A DNA stretch of 64,000 nucleotides, taken from positions 1,714,812,889-1,714,876,888 of the forward strand of contig OY728125.1 in assembly GCA_963277665.1 (NCBI GenBank), read 5' to 3'. The position numbers were made by a program, and so were the translations under genes. Position 1 is the first letter of the stretch, and the number at the start of each line of letters is the position of its first letter. Below the pieces are notes generated by a model that worked only from the letters and a program-made list of their open reading frames with translations, was not told the origin of the DNA and ran no database searches. This document shows, piece after piece, positions 1 to 12,120 of this stretch. The DNA comes from Viscum album. Taxonomy: Eukaryota; Streptophyta; Magnoliopsida; Santalales; Viscaceae.

Positions 1-3000
1 CGTCTAATGGACATTCAGTCTCCTCTTAAATGTCAAAAATAATATTCCTATTATTTTCATGTGGTTTCAGGTCATTCGGATCACTTTTTCTCTGAATTCG
101 ACCGGGACACTCCGTTTTGGTCTTTTATAACTCCGAAAACGCGTTTCCGGTCACCGCGGTCAAATAGAACCTCTGATTGACGTGACGTCTACCCGACCAT
201 TTCAAAATTCACACTGCGGTTGTTTTCATATGATTTCATGGCATTCTTAGGTCTTTCGAGTGGTTTTAACCAACCAACGCGCCCTTTTAGAGCGCACAGA
301 ACTGCTGAAAACGACACATTCGGTCGTACCGTGCACACCGCATGTCCGATGGACGTGCTGTCTCCTCTTACATGTCAGGAATAATATTCCTATTGTTTTC
401 ATGTGGTTTCAGGTCATTCAGAGAACATTTTCTCTAAATTCGACCGTGACACGCCGTTTTGGTCTTTTATGACTCCGGAAACACGTTTCCGGTCACCGCG
501 GTGAAACGACACCTTTGAATGACGTGCTGTCTACCCAACCATTTCAAAATTCATACTGCAGTTGTTGTCGTATGATTTTATGGAATTCTAAGGTTGTTCG
601 AGTGGTTTTGACCACCCAACGCGCCCTTTAAGAGCACCCCAAATTGCTGAAAATGATACATTCGGTCGTACCGTGCACACCTCATGTCTGATGGATGCTC
701 CGTCTCCTACTACATGTCATGAATAATATTCTTATTGTTTTCGTGTGGTTTCAGGTCATTTGTAGCACATTTTCTCTGAATTTGACCGTGACACGCCGTT
801 TTGGTCTTTTATGACTCTGGAAACACATTTCCAGTCACCGCTGTCAAACGGTACCTCCGAATGACATTAAGTCTACCCGAGCATTTCATAATCCACACTG
901 TGGTTTTTGTCGTATGATTTCATGGCATTCCGAGGTCATTCGGGTGGTTTTGACCACCCAACACGCCCTTTTAGAGCGTGCCGAACTAGTGAAAATGACA
1001 ATTCATTCGTACCACGTGCATCACACGTACGATGGATGTTTTGTCTCCTTATACATGTCGCGAATAATATTCCTATCATTTTCATGTGGTTTTAGGTCAT
1101 TCAGAGCACGTTTTCTATGAATTCGACTGTGACACGCCGTTTTGGTCTTTTATGACTTCGAAAACATGTTTCCGATCACCACAGTAAAAAAAACCTCCAA
1201 ATGACATGACGTCTTCCCTACCATTTTAAAATTCACACCATGGTTGTTGTCGTATGATTTCATGTCATTCCGAGATCGTTCGAGTGGTTTTGACCACACA
1301 ACGCGCCCTTTTAGAGCGCCCCAAACTGCTGAAAACGACACATTCGGTCGTACCGCGCGCACCACATGTCCGATGGATGTGATGTCTCCTCCTATATTTC
1401 ACGAATAATATTCCTATCATTTTCTTGTGGTTTCAGGTCATTTTGAGAACGTTTTATCTGAATTCGACCGTGACACGCCGTTTTGGTCTTTTATGACTCC
1501 GAAAACGCGTTTCCGGTCACCGTGGTCAAAAAACACCTTAGATTGACATGCCGTCTGCCCGACCATTTCAAAATTCACACCACAATTGTTGTCGTATGAT
1601 TTCATGACATTCTGAGTTTTTTCGGGTGGTTTTGACCACCAAACGTGCACTTTTAGAGCGCACCGAACTGCTGAAAACAACACATTCGATCGTACCGCGC
1701 GCACCGCATGTCTGATAGACATGCTGTATTCTCTTACATGTCACTAATAATATTCCTATCATTTTTGTGTGGTTTTAGGTCATTTGGAGCACGTTTTCTC
1801 TAAATTCGACCGTGACACGCCGTTTTGGTCTTTTATGACTCCGGAAATGCGTTTCCGGTCACCGCGGTCAAATAGAACCTCTGATTGACGTCTGTCTACC
1901 TGACCATTTCAAAATTCACACCGCAGTTGTTTTTGTATGATTTAATTGCATTACAAGGTCATTCGGGTGGTTTTGACCACCCAACGCACCCTTTTAGAGC
2001 GAGCCAAACTGCTGAAAACGACACATTTGGTCGTACCGCACGCACTGCATGTCCGATGGATGTGTCGTCTCCTCTTACATGTCACAAAAAATATTCCTAT
2101 AGTTTTTGTGTTGTTTTAGGTCATTCATATCATGTTTTCTCTGAATTCGACCGCGACACGCTGTTTTGATCTTTTATGACTCCGGAAACGCGTTTCCGGT
2201 CACCGCGGTCAAATGACACCTCCAAATGATGTTCCGTCTACCTGAACATTTCAAAATTCACACTGCGGTTATTGTAGTATGATTTCATGGCATTCCTAGG
2301 TTTTTCAAGTGGTTTTGACCACCCAACACGCCGTTTTAGAGCGCACCAAACTGCTGAAAACAACACATTCAGTCGTATCGCATGCAGCGCACATCAGATG
2401 GATGTGTCGTCTCCTGATACATGTAAAGAATAATATTTCTATCATTTTAGTGTGGTTTCAGGTCATTCGGAGTACGTTTTCTCTGAATTCGACCATGACA
2501 CGCCGTTTTGGTCTTTTATGACTTCGGAAACGCGTTTCTGGTCACTACGGTCAAACGGAACCTCCGATTGACGTGACGTCTACCTGAATATTTCACAATT
2601 CACCTCGTGGTTGTTTTCGTATGATTTTATGGCATTCCGAGGTCGTTCGGGTGGTTTTGACCACCCAACGCACCCTTTTAGAGCGCGCCGAACTGCTGAA
2701 AACGACACATTCGGTCATACCGTGCGCACCGCACGTCTGATGGATGTGTCGTCTCCTCCTACATATCACGAATAATATTCCTATCATTTTCGTGTGGTTT
2801 AAGGTCATTCGGAGCATGCTTTATTTGAATTCGACCGTGACACGCCGTTTTGGTCTTTTATGATTCCGGAAATGCATTTTTGGTCACTTCGGTCAAACGA
2901 CTCCTCCAAATGATGTGTCGTCTACCCAAACATTTCAAAATTCACACCGCGGTTGTTGTCGTATGATTTCATGGAATTTCGAGGTCGTTCGGATGGTTTT

Positions 3001-3195
3001 GACCACCCAACGCGCCCTTTTAGAGCGCGTCGAACTGCTGAAAACGACAGATTCGGTCGTACCGCACGCACCACACATCCAATGGATGTGCCGTCTCCTC
3101 CTACATGTCATAAATAATATTCCTATCATTTGCGTGTGGTTTCAGGTCACTTGGAGCACATTTTCTCTAAATTCGACCGTGACAGGCCGTTTTGG
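1..3195. repeat. 342-bp tandem satellite, about 9.3 units
   Basis: The same block recurs every 340-342 bp. The anchor ATTTCAAAATTCACAC (with variants) sits at 199, 541, 883, 1223, 1565, 1906, 2248, 2590 and 2932. The array begins before the window and stops inside a unit at about 3195, where a G-rich tract takes over. Each unit is CpG-rich compared with the rest of the window and carries an 18-bp dyad, best form CCGGAAACGCGTTTCCGG (475-492, 817-834, 1158-1175, 2182-2199 and equivalents), followed by TCACCGCGGTCAAA. Short ORFs of 60-95 codons recur once per unit only because the repeat does; no protein is supported. Units look roughly 80-90% alike by eye. I do not recognise the satellite family. 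Confidence 0.95.
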
Positions 3196-3366
3196 TGGGG
3201 CGGGGGGGCTGTCCGGGTTGGGGGGGGGGGCTGTCCGGGGTGGGGGTGTGCTGTCTGGGGGTGGGGGGGGTGTCCGAGGTGGGGGGGGGGGGGTGCTGTT
3301 TGGGGGGGGGGTGTCCGGGGGTGGGGCGGGCTATCTGGGCAGGGGTGGTGGGGGGCTGTCCGGGGA
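3196..3366. repeat. G-rich minisatellite at the satellite/CACTA junction
   Basis: The satellite breaks off within GGCCGTTTTGGT and is replaced by about 170 bp of nearly pure G/T on the plus strand. Runs of 6-12 G alternate with CTGTCCGGGG units. The same unit on the same strand recurs at about 5015-5205, so both probably derive from one CACTA subterminal or untranslated region. Gly-rich and Pro-rich ORFs here are composition artefacts. Multiple G-runs make G-quadruplex formation likely; this is an inference. Confidence 0.8.
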
Positions 3367-3654
3367 CTACAAATAGTGAACCTGAGCTCAGTCATCAAAT
3401 GCAAGTTTCATGGTTTATATTAGGAATCACATGGTTTTTTCAAAACTATTACAGAACATGCAATTTAAAACATTAAAGAATTAAATGAACAAAAAATATC
3501 CAAATCATTAATCAGTTTCATGGTTATTTCTCAATTCGTGCACACAAACATTGCATTAGGCCAAAACACACATGATACCCCCAAATCATGAAAAATCTCA
3601 CTAGAAACCCAGCCTAAACTTCAATAACAACCCCACCAGTAAAAACAGAAACAC

Positions 3655-4698
3655 ACCTCGTGAATATGATGCGTCATGCGTGGTCATGACTGCTACCTCC
3701 ATCCGGTGGGCCAGGGGCCTACAATAAATAAACATTATGAATATTTTCATAACAAAAATAATATAAATTAAATAAATAAATAGAGTATAAACCTGCATCG
3801 TATGATCCCCTACACTATCACCTGGATGCACATATTCCCGTAGTGCTCTAACCTCAGCTGTCAATTGCACATTTACCTCCTCGGAAGCGCACAACCGTGC
3901 CTCGAAATCTGACAACTACTGTGTCATCTAAGCAACAAAAGGACTGACAACCGCAGCACATGACACTACAGAATTAGGAATCCCTTTTCCATAGGTCAAA
4001 CTATATCCATGACCGTCCCTACCAATAATGCGATGAAAGATCTCATCCCTTCACATGGGAAGCTGTCACTGGTCCTCTGGCAGATGTTCTAACTTAGCTT
4101 CAAATTGAGCCTGTGAAATATTTAAATATATATACATATATATGTTAATATACAGATTTATGTAAGTATTGGTAAGTAAAAGCACTTACTATCAATGTTG
4201 CAGCCTCTGGATCATTGTGATAAATGAAAGTTTATTGTAAGAAGTACATCCAGGATATATTTCTGTTTTCGCATCATCAAGTGCTTCATAAAACCTCCTC
4301 GAATCACGATATGCACTAGAGAGAAGATTTATCTCACTGGTCTCAAGATTCTGGATGTCAATGCCTTCAGGATCCAACCCACGTACCATTTTAGTAAGCA
4401 TTTCATGCATTGGATCATTCATCCTTGCATCAACATCCATTTGAACTGCATCCGTATTTTGAAAACGAACATATTATTCTCCATGATGAGTCCAAACCTT
4501 ATAATTTTTCAGAAATCCATTAAAGAATAGGTGGTCCCTCACAGTATCTTGTGTGAATTGATATCTGTTAGCACATTTTCTACATGGACAACTAATATAG
4601 TCACTTTCAAATCCTCTGGTAAAGTCAATAAACTACATAATGCCATTGAAATATTCTCTAGACGTTCGATTTGGAAGATCAATCCAACTATTATCCAT
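3655..4698 (-). pseudogene. CACTA transposase pseudogene (Transpos_assoc + Transposase_24 parts)
   Basis: Reading from 4698 leftwards, the frame opens with MDNSWIDLPNRTSREYFNG. It continues through SCPCRKCANRYQFTQ and YKVWTHHGE, the Cys-rich plant transposase-associated domain that precedes TNP2-type transposases. ALDDAKTEIYPGCTSYNKLS (about 4300-4225) is the segment that normally leads into Transposase_21, but that domain is absent. After a GTAAGT donor (about 4187) and a TTTCACAG acceptor (about 4118) comes EAKLEHLPEDQ, then RDEIFHRIIGRDGHGYSLTY and a coiled-coil-like tail (LSDFEARLCASEEVNVQL, about 3915-3860), which is Transposase_24-like. Breaks are in-frame stops (TAG and TGA) rather than frameshifts. 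The family assignment is from known motifs; the deletion of the catalytic core is inferred from its absence. Confidence 0.8.
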
Positions 4699-4854
4699 AA
4701 TAATATCTGTATAACAAACATTTACACAATACTTATTACATTTTCATTTTTTAAATCAACTATATTTAAAATAAATACTAATAAATTGTTTTTGAACCAT
4801 TGATAAAATAATACTGTAAGTGAAAGCCCATGCCATACCTGATTGCACTACAAA

Positions 4855-5660
4855 ACTGTAAGGGAGGGGAGCCGAAGGTGGTACTGTGAGGGAGAGGAGA
4901 GGTAATAAAGGGGAGATGGAGCCAGAGGCGGTGCAGCAAGGGAGGGGATGGACGGCGATGGCGGAGAGGAGCCGGGGTAGAGGAGGTGGTGAGGGGACGG
5001 GGGACGGGAAACTAGGGGGGAGGGGCTGTCTGGGGTGTGGGGAGGGCTGTCCGGGGTACGAGGGGGGGGGGTGTCCGGGGTTCGGGGTGCGGGGGGGCTG
5101 TCCGGGGTGTGGGGGGGGGGTTGTCTGGGGTGCGGGCGGGGGGGGGGGGGGGCTGTCTGGTGTGCAGGGGGGCTGTTCGGGGTGGGGGGGGGGGAGGGAC
5201 GAGGGGGCAGAGGGCTGAGGGCAGAGGCTGGAGGGTAGAGGGGTCGGAGACCAGAGGGGGAGGAGGCCAGTGGCCGGAGGGTGGAGGCCAGAGGGCAGAG
5301 GGACGCCGGAGGGGATGGAGGGCAGGGCAGAGGATGGCCGGAGCCGGAGGGCCGAGGGCGGAGGGTGGAGGGCAGCGATGGCGGCGAGCGGTGGAGGTCC
5401 GTGAGGGCGCGCGATGATGGGAGAGGGTGCGTGGGGGAGGGTAGAGGGAAGAGGGAGCCGACGGGGGAGGGCGCACGGAGGATGGAGGGTGACGAGGGTG
5501 GCGAGTGGTGGAGGGAGGCGAGGGCGGCGAGTGGGGGAGGGAGACGAGGGCACACGATGATGGGGGAGGGCGCGCATGGGAGGGTGGAGGGCGGAGATAG
5601 GGGAGGGAGTGCGGCTAGGTCGAGGGAAAGGGAGGAGGCAGGGGGGGCACTGAAGCCCCC
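4855..5660. repeat. Purine-rich / G-rich block in CACTA-1 5' region
   Basis: About 800 bp is almost pure purine on the plus strand (GGAGGG, GGCAGAGG, GGGGAG motifs). A core at 5015-5205 repeats GGGGCTGTCCGGGGTG as in 3196-3366. Long ORFs in several frames (up to 273 codons, Pro/Ser-rich on minus, Gly-rich on plus) follow from the composition and are not called as genes. The block lies between the CACTA-1 right terminus and its first transposase exon, where these elements carry leader and subterminal repeats. Confidence 0.75.
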
Positions 5661-5721
5661 CCTTTTTTTGTCAAAGATCAGTGACCGCCAGAGGCGTTCG
5701 CCCGATCCAGGGGGCTACAAA

Positions 5722-5740
5722 GCCTAATATTGTAGTAGTG
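5722..5740 (-). other. CACTA-1 right terminal inverted repeat
   Basis: On the minus strand the sequence is CACTACTACAATATTAGGC followed by TTTGTAGCCCCC, a typical CACTA end. No matching inverted copy was found at the left end. Confidence 0.6.
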
Positions 5741-6984
5741 AGAGAAGTTTTTCATTAAAAGGAAATACATATACATAAATATATTATTTTATTTGGGATG
5801 ATTCATGGTATGAAGGATATTGAGTATGTCTAAGGAAGTTCATGAATGAGTGCTTAATCACCACCTCCTCATGATGAGACTTGAGTTACCAGGGAAGTGG
5901 GGACTTGAGTCATTATTTTGAGTTATTGGTTTCCTGATAATGACTACGATTTATATTCTTTATGATATTATATTTGATTTTGGAAAAATCTTATGTGTTT
6001 TGGGTTGGAATGGAAAAATAACCAGAGCTGTAATGTTCCTTCACGGTCTGGTTAACTATGAAAAATCAATGTGACTATTTTAGAAGTAAATCCATGAGCT
6101 ATTGTGAGGTTGGTGTGTGGTTTACCAGCCCATGTAACTAGGACTTACATTGCTATACTCTAACCCAAACTTGGAGACCTATCCATTGTTTCTAGGATGA
6201 ATTCACTTATCTATGGTCAATTTTAAAGGTTATGGATGTGGTTTTTTTCATGCTCTTGTTTAGTCATTTCATTTTAATCCTTTTTTTCAATTTTAAATCC
6301 TTTTTGAAAACCAAATTTGTGGCTTAATTTTTTTGAGTGCTTTGAAAAGTGTTTCCAATTACCAATAGGTGTGTTCTTATGAAATGTTTAGTTTAGAAAA
6401 AATGTTTCTCAAAGACACTTATGTGATGTGCTAAAGAATGTTTTAATAATAAATTTTAGTTTTTAATGGATTTAAAATGAGAACGATTTTGGAAATTGGA
6501 AAATGGGAATAATGTTTTTGAAAACATGGAATAATACCATGAGTTGGTAAAGGATTTTAGAAACTATGGTGGATTTTTACCATGTTTCCATCTTTTGAAG
6601 AAAAGTGTAGTGTTTTAAAAACTAGTAAATCTCTTGTGATTTGAAATCTATGATTCTTTGATAAAAGTGGGCTATTGATTCATTTAAAATATTTTGTTCT
6701 CTTTTTGAGTTATCTTTGATAGATGAATTGATAAACCTATGTTTTGGGATTTTTAGAAATGTCTTCCCGGAAGTCCTTGATAAAAGATAGAAAGTTAGTC
6801 CAACGGTATGATCCTCAGGGCTTTTCTTCATGTTTTCTAGAAGTGGTTTTTGACGTTGATGAATCTACCGAAAATCTAAATTGAGTGGTGGAGCTAGAAC
6901 TTTTCCAGTCTTTGAAACACATCCATGATTTCTTGGATTGTTGACCACCTCTTTATAGGGGTCATTAGGGTTCTTCATAAGTAG
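5741..6984. other. AT-rich, no gene recognised
   Basis: Sequence after the CACTA-1 terminus has no open frame above 70 codons and no motif I can assign. Its position just upstream of a plus-strand gypsy Gag remnant suggests decayed LTR and leader sequence, but no TG/CA ends, primer site or partner LTR could be found. Confidence 0.4.
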
Positions 6985-7805
6985 TGAAGTGGATTGGAGA
7001 TTTGATGGGATCTTAGATTCTCTCAATACTCCTGATGCTCTAAAGGCAATTTATATCAACTCCTTATTTGAGGGACATGGTCAGGATTGGTGGGAATTTG
7101 TGATTCCCTATTGTTTGAATTAATAAGTTTCTTGGTAATTCTTAAATTGGGTTGGGCCTACGGGTCATGTATTGGGCATGATATGCATTTGGGCCTTCAG
7201 GTCATGTATTGCGAGTCAGTCGGGCCTTGTGCCTTGGGCCTATGGGTCATGTACGAGTTCCCCTTCAACCCTTAAAAGGGGGATTATCCAAAATAAAATA
7301 AATAAGAAGGCCTTCGGGACATTTGAGATAAATATTTATTTGGTGTCATTATCCTAAGAAAATGAAGAAGGAAAAAGTTTCTGAGTTCTTAGGTTTCAGT
7401 CAAGATGAGAGATCAGTTTCAGATTATGAAAAGCAATTATATTTTTTTTGGTATTTTTCATAAATGGAGTTATTTTTAATGAATTTAATAAGGATCTATA
7501 TTTTATAAATGGTCTTCACCCATATCTTGTAACCGCTATACCTATGGGTTGGTTGACCTCTTATCCAAAGATTCTTAAAAGGTCCTTTTCAACTGAAGCA
7601 AAGTGAGAAAAATGACATGAAGGGAAGAATTACTTGTTTATGGTTGAAGAAGGACAATGTTATTGGGGAAATAAGAGGCATGTAATGTGCTTCTAGTGTG
7701 GACAACTTGGTCATCCTAAAAATTCATGTTTGAAAGCTCTAAAATTTTATAAGTTATGTGGACATTTGGGTCACCTAAAGAGGTTCTGTAAGTTGGGATG
7801 TTAGA
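6985..7805 (+). pseudogene. Ty3/gypsy gag remnant with two zinc-knuckle relics
   Basis: Codons at about 6998-7110 read DSLNTPDALKAIYINSLFEG followed by GQDWWEFVIP, the Gag pattern ending in a Trp-rich motif. KVSEFLGFSQDERSVSDYEK (about 7370-7430) is the following Gag helix, and NGLHPYLVTAIPMGWL (about 7510-7555) the next. Two knuckle relics come at 7687-7800: C-x2-C-GQLGHPKNSC (with a stop inside the first Cys pair) and YKLCGHLGHLKRFC. Between the first two blocks about 130-150 bp of extra sequence (7125-7365) carries an imperfect repeat of GGGCCTACGGGTCATGTATT, probably an insertion. Frameshifts and stops make it non-coding. No protease, RT or integrase was recognised downstream. Confidence 0.7.
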
Positions 7806-10800
7806 GGGGGAAGCTTCTGTGAGGATCATCAGCTCCTATATATAAGGTAGTAAATTATTCAAGATGAAAAGTTTCTAGACTTAGGCCTCATATTAAATCT
7901 CCTCACATAGTGGATAAGCTTCCATTTGTGATCATTTTTGACCCAACCTTTTGTTTTTTAAAGTTGGATTGTAAACCGTTTTATTTTTTTAGGTGGATGT
8001 TTTTCTATTTTCATATCCTTATGGATGATATATTTTGACCTTGGTTATAATTGCGTGGATGGTTTCATTTTCTTGGGACCTTTGTGGTTGTAACTTGTGA
8101 ATGCACACTCTTGAATCCTAATCGTTCCTTTTTGAATGAATTTAGTTCCTTGATATTCATTGTGGTCCTGACGATGGAGTGGAATCTTGTGTTGAAAAAT
8201 GTCAAGATATTTGGGGGTTGTTGTTCTTTAAAATACCTTATGTTTCCTTCCATGGGTGCCTTACTATGGATGGTGCTGGATTCTATTCAGGCTGGTTGTT
8301 ATTCCTTGGTATTCCTATTTTTTTTTCCTTGGTGGTTAGAGCTCAATTTTTATGTGATGGAAGATCTCCCTTGTGAGAGTGTTGTTCCATGTTGTGAACT
8401 ACCCTTAATGTTTGATCTCTTTTTATATGGAATTAGATATACCTTTGGAATGTAATCTAGTAACTAAGATGATGCGATTCCTTGATGGACCAAACACCCA
8501 GAGGTGCTAGTGTGTGATTTAATGGGCTCATTGAGGGGTGAGTCTTAATATTAGAAATCTTAGGTTACCTTAGAGTACTTACCCTAGGTAGAAATTATTT
8601 TTAGATCCATGACTTGATTGTAGAAGTTTGATCTTAGATAGATCTTGAGAGTGTTTCATCTTATGGAAATCTTGATTTTTTTGGATAGACATTAATTTAA
8701 GTTTTTCAGTCTCAACCCTTAGATGTCCTCCTTGGAGAGTGGTTGAGGTATCTTCTTTGGATTGAATGGACATGTTTTTCTTATGTTACACAATTTTGAT
8801 GAATATTTAAATGGTGGGGAGAACTATGATAGGTATACAATATTTATATAGTTTGAAATATTATATTGATCTTGATAGATTCTATCTTTTTTATTATGGA
8901 CCATCCACATCATAAGTTGAGTGATGGGGTTATTCTGTATTGTTTTCTTTTATCTTTTAGATGAGAATATTTTATGGGACATAAAGTGTTCATGGAGGGG
9001 AGAGTGTGACATCATAATAGATTATTTTAACAATTTTTTTAATTTCCCTTTGTGTGGATATTATTCTTGTTTATTGTTGAAAAAATTTGGAGTGTTTAAA
9101 GGTTTTTAGGACTGAGCATGGTTGGTGCAGGGTTAGTGAAATTTTTATAGTATTTCCTAAGAAACTGTGCACCTTTTGTTGGAGATATAGAGGAGGGTTT
9201 ATGGTTGGCACATAGTTTTTCAAATAGTTTAGACAAACCATACAGCCTCTTCTAGTAGTATAGGTGGCGGCACATGGCTTGTGCATGATTCTTCAAACTA
9301 TATAGCTCCTCTATTGGTTGTATTCGGGATGCATGATTAGGCACAAAATTAGTACTAACCATGTGTCTTACCCACTAAACCATGTGAATGGTTTTTTATT
9401 CCCCAAAATTGAAAATAAAATATTAATACCCCCTATTTAATAGGAAACACCTCCCATTCAAAAGTAATTTGAGACTTCAGGTTTTGGGATCCCTCTAGAG
9501 GCTTTTTTGGACCTCACAACCTCACCTATTAGAATATCAATGTGTTAATCAAATTGGTGATTCTATTCCATTAAGTTCTTATCCTATAAACTTCTGATCT
9601 CTCTTATTCTTTTGATTAGTTCTTCTTATAGGTTATGATGTCCTTGTATTATATTTTATCATGGTTTATTGATGTGAAATTATTGATCTAGTGTCTTTTA
9701 TCTCTTCTATCATAACCCCTCTTCCTAGATTCAGTGATTTCCATCAGAGGCATCACATCTTGGATTTGTTGCAACTGGATTCCATATATTCCAAGTAGGT
9801 GTTTCTATTTTTTTTAAAATTCATTGTTTCTTGAGAATTTATATATATGTGCCTCATTTTAACACATGTTCTACAATTATTAATCTTGAATTTCATTGTG
9901 AAAACCTCTTTGATCATATTTTAAATAAATTGAACATGGGATGGTTTCCTTCTCATGGTTTTATAAATTAATTAATTCTATGTTGATTTTAATTCCATTC
10001 CAAATATTTTTTCATCATTACCATTTGAAAAGTACGGTCTTAGCCTGATTTTGATCTCTAAAGTGAAATGCTTTGAATTTTATGAATTGGGTTAAAATAT
10101 GTGATGATTTTCATAGAGGTTCAAATTATTGAATTTTTAAAAATGAACAAGAGACCTATTTGAATGATGTTACCCTTGTTTTAAAATATTAATTCTTGGG
10201 TAATTTGGAATCAGGGATTTATTCACATGGAAAGAGGGTGTAAACCCATGTTTTAAATTGACCTTATGAATTTTTAAATTGTGAAACTTCCTTGAATTCC
10301 ATTGGTATATTTTGATAGAAATGATTATTTTAAATCACTATTTAGAATTACCATGTTGTTTTGTGAAAGGATGTGGGTATAGATACCCATTTTAAAGGTT
10401 TAATTTAAGAAAAAGGTTTTGAATTAAATTTATGAAATTTGGAAGCCAAGTTGGAACTTTATGATGACCCTATATCATAACAATCCATTAATGTAACTTT
10501 CTTGATTCTTATAATTCCCATATATGGGTGTTGAAAAAGGGAATATATACTTCAAGGGATATTAGGTGTGAGAGTGATATATGATTTAGGGCATGATCCT
10601 ATGATTGATATTGATAAAGATCCCCATTGTGATCCTCATAACTTGATTATCCCACTCACCTCTTTTAACTAGTGATGAGAACCTTGGTAGTTAGATGAAA
10701 TAACCTATAAAATATTATTTGCTTGTGTAATCACTCATTGTGTAGTGGATCCATAGAGAATATGAAAGGTTTAGGCTATAGACTTGTGACCAAGAATGTG

Positions 10801-11130
10801 GGTGTGTGTGGAACTAGTTTGCTTGAGATTCATGAAACTAGATGTAAGCTCAATGATCAGACATGATGTATTCCAATTAGGTTGACTATGGTGGACTCAC
10901 TATCATATCTAGGATGTACCCATTACATGCATATAAATTATACTAAATACATGAAAACCTCCATTTTCACTACTTGGAACTGGAGTTTCCTTGGTTGATT
11001 GATGCCCACTCTTGATTGATTTGTTTATTAAAGTGATGCACCTTGACTCTATTATATTGATTTGTTTTTTGACTTTTTTTTGGAAGTTTACTTTGATGAT
11101 TGTTTTCTATTATGGGTGAAATAATCACTA
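7806..11130. other. Decayed repeat DNA, no gene recognised
   Basis: This is low-GC sequence without assignable domains. The longest ORF, 8051-8455 (+, 134 codons), is hydrophobic and Phe/Leu/Val-rich. It could be shadow coding from the gypsy remnant upstream, because it lies where a protease would be expected, but no Asp-Thr/Ser-Gly motif is visible. I call no gene here. 9400-10950 resembles non-coding LTR-like sequence, without identifiable ends. Confidence 0.4.
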
Positions 11131-11379
11131 AAGGTTAATTCTAGAACCCAGGTGCTTGTCTTTGACCCATGTATATTAGAAATTTTCTTTGGGTTAGTGG
11201 TGAATTGACTCATTATCAGATTAGATGGCATTTCAGGTTGGTTCATTACATTCATCCTTCTGTTTAGCCGAACAAGATTCATCTTCATCACATATTATTC
11301 TTACTGTTTCATGTTCATATTCTATATTTTCTTATTCCATTTCATTAATATTAGTACTATAAATAATTTTCTTTGTCTC

Positions 11380-12120
11380 CTTTTTGTATCATTAGTATCC
11401 TTTTCCATTTAGAGGATAACCCAAGAAGATTCCATCGATACCTCTTCTATCAAACTTCTAAATATCTTTACCTTTGAATTTGATTATTTAGGGTATTTCA
11501 ATTACCCTTAAATACTTAAAACATGGGATATTATTTTAATACATATTTTTTGGTGAAATGTTAGATTTATTTCTATATAAGAAATGATTTTGAATACGAT
11601 TTGTTGGTGCAATAGTCTGTCTACAAAAATACCAAGAAGTATCATTCGGTATAAATATTGTATAATCAATCTTTAGTAAGTTTCTATTCAAACATTCTAC
11701 CAAATTTCTTTTTTTGGTGTATAATATTCACTGTGTTCATGATTAACTAAGCTTATCTAGGTAATCTTAAAATATTTCATTTATGTATTCATCACCATTG
11801 CCTATCCGAATCTTCTTCAAGGTGTGACCAAATTCATTTTCATCACTTATCCTAATACTCTTGAATATATCAAAGGATTCTATTTTATGTTTCTAAAAAT
11901 TATGAATTAAATACGAGTAAAGTCATTAATAAATAAAATAAAATAAAATACTTATCTCTATTCATTGATTGAATTATCATGGGTCTACAGATGTCAGAAT
12001 GAATAATCTTTAATGAATGAGATGTATGAATTTCAACTTTATTATGTAAAGAATTAAAAATATCCCCTTATAGAATGTGGATCATATCTAGTACCTTTCT
12101 CGACTCATCATAGGAACATC
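11380..12120 (-). pseudogene. Copia-C integrase remnant
   Basis: Read right to left, fragments match a copia integrase core. Around 12060-11960 comes HNKVEIHTSHSLKIIHSDIC, with the catalytic-type HSD, then NRDKYF. About 11800-11770 has RIGNGDEYIN, equivalent to the second Asp motif. About 11440-11405 has DRRGIDGIFLGYPLNGK, the conserved end of the core. Several stops and frame changes separate them. It resembles the Copia-B integrase at 45340-46120 (HTSHPLELIHSE, DRRGFDGIF), so both belong to one family. Confidence 0.75.

Larger units (their letters stand above)
3196..5740 (-). mobile_element. CACTA-1, deleted En/Spm-type DNA transposon remnant
   Basis: The right end, read on the minus strand, starts CACTACTACAATATTAGGC (5740 leftwards), a CACTA-type terminus. 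Inside are a purine-rich block (4855-5660), a Transpos_assoc-type N-terminal exon (4698 to about 4193), and Transposase_24-type exons (about 4117 to 3655). The catalytic Transposase_21 region is missing. The left end is not found: the element runs into G-rich minisatellite and then satellite, so it is truncated or rearranged. The three bases outside the right terminus are AGA, with no partner on the left. Confidence 0.7.

Noticed and set aside
2915..3423. Gly-rich ORFs on plus (153 and 97 codons)
   Set aside because: They join satellite sequence to a G-rich minisatellite; composition artefact.
4847..4860. CACTACAAAACTG as a second CACTA terminus
   Set aside because: No matching duplication with 5740, and it lies beside transposase exon sequence, so it more likely belongs to the leader of CACTA-1.
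4756..5577. Long Pro/Ser-rich ORF (273 codons, minus), with others overlapping it
   Set aside because: Open only because the region is nearly pure pyrimidine on that strand; other frames are open too, and there is no domain.
8051..8455. 134-codon hydrophobic ORF as a gene
   Set aside because: No motif, surrounded by decayed repeat sequence; the composition could give it by chance.
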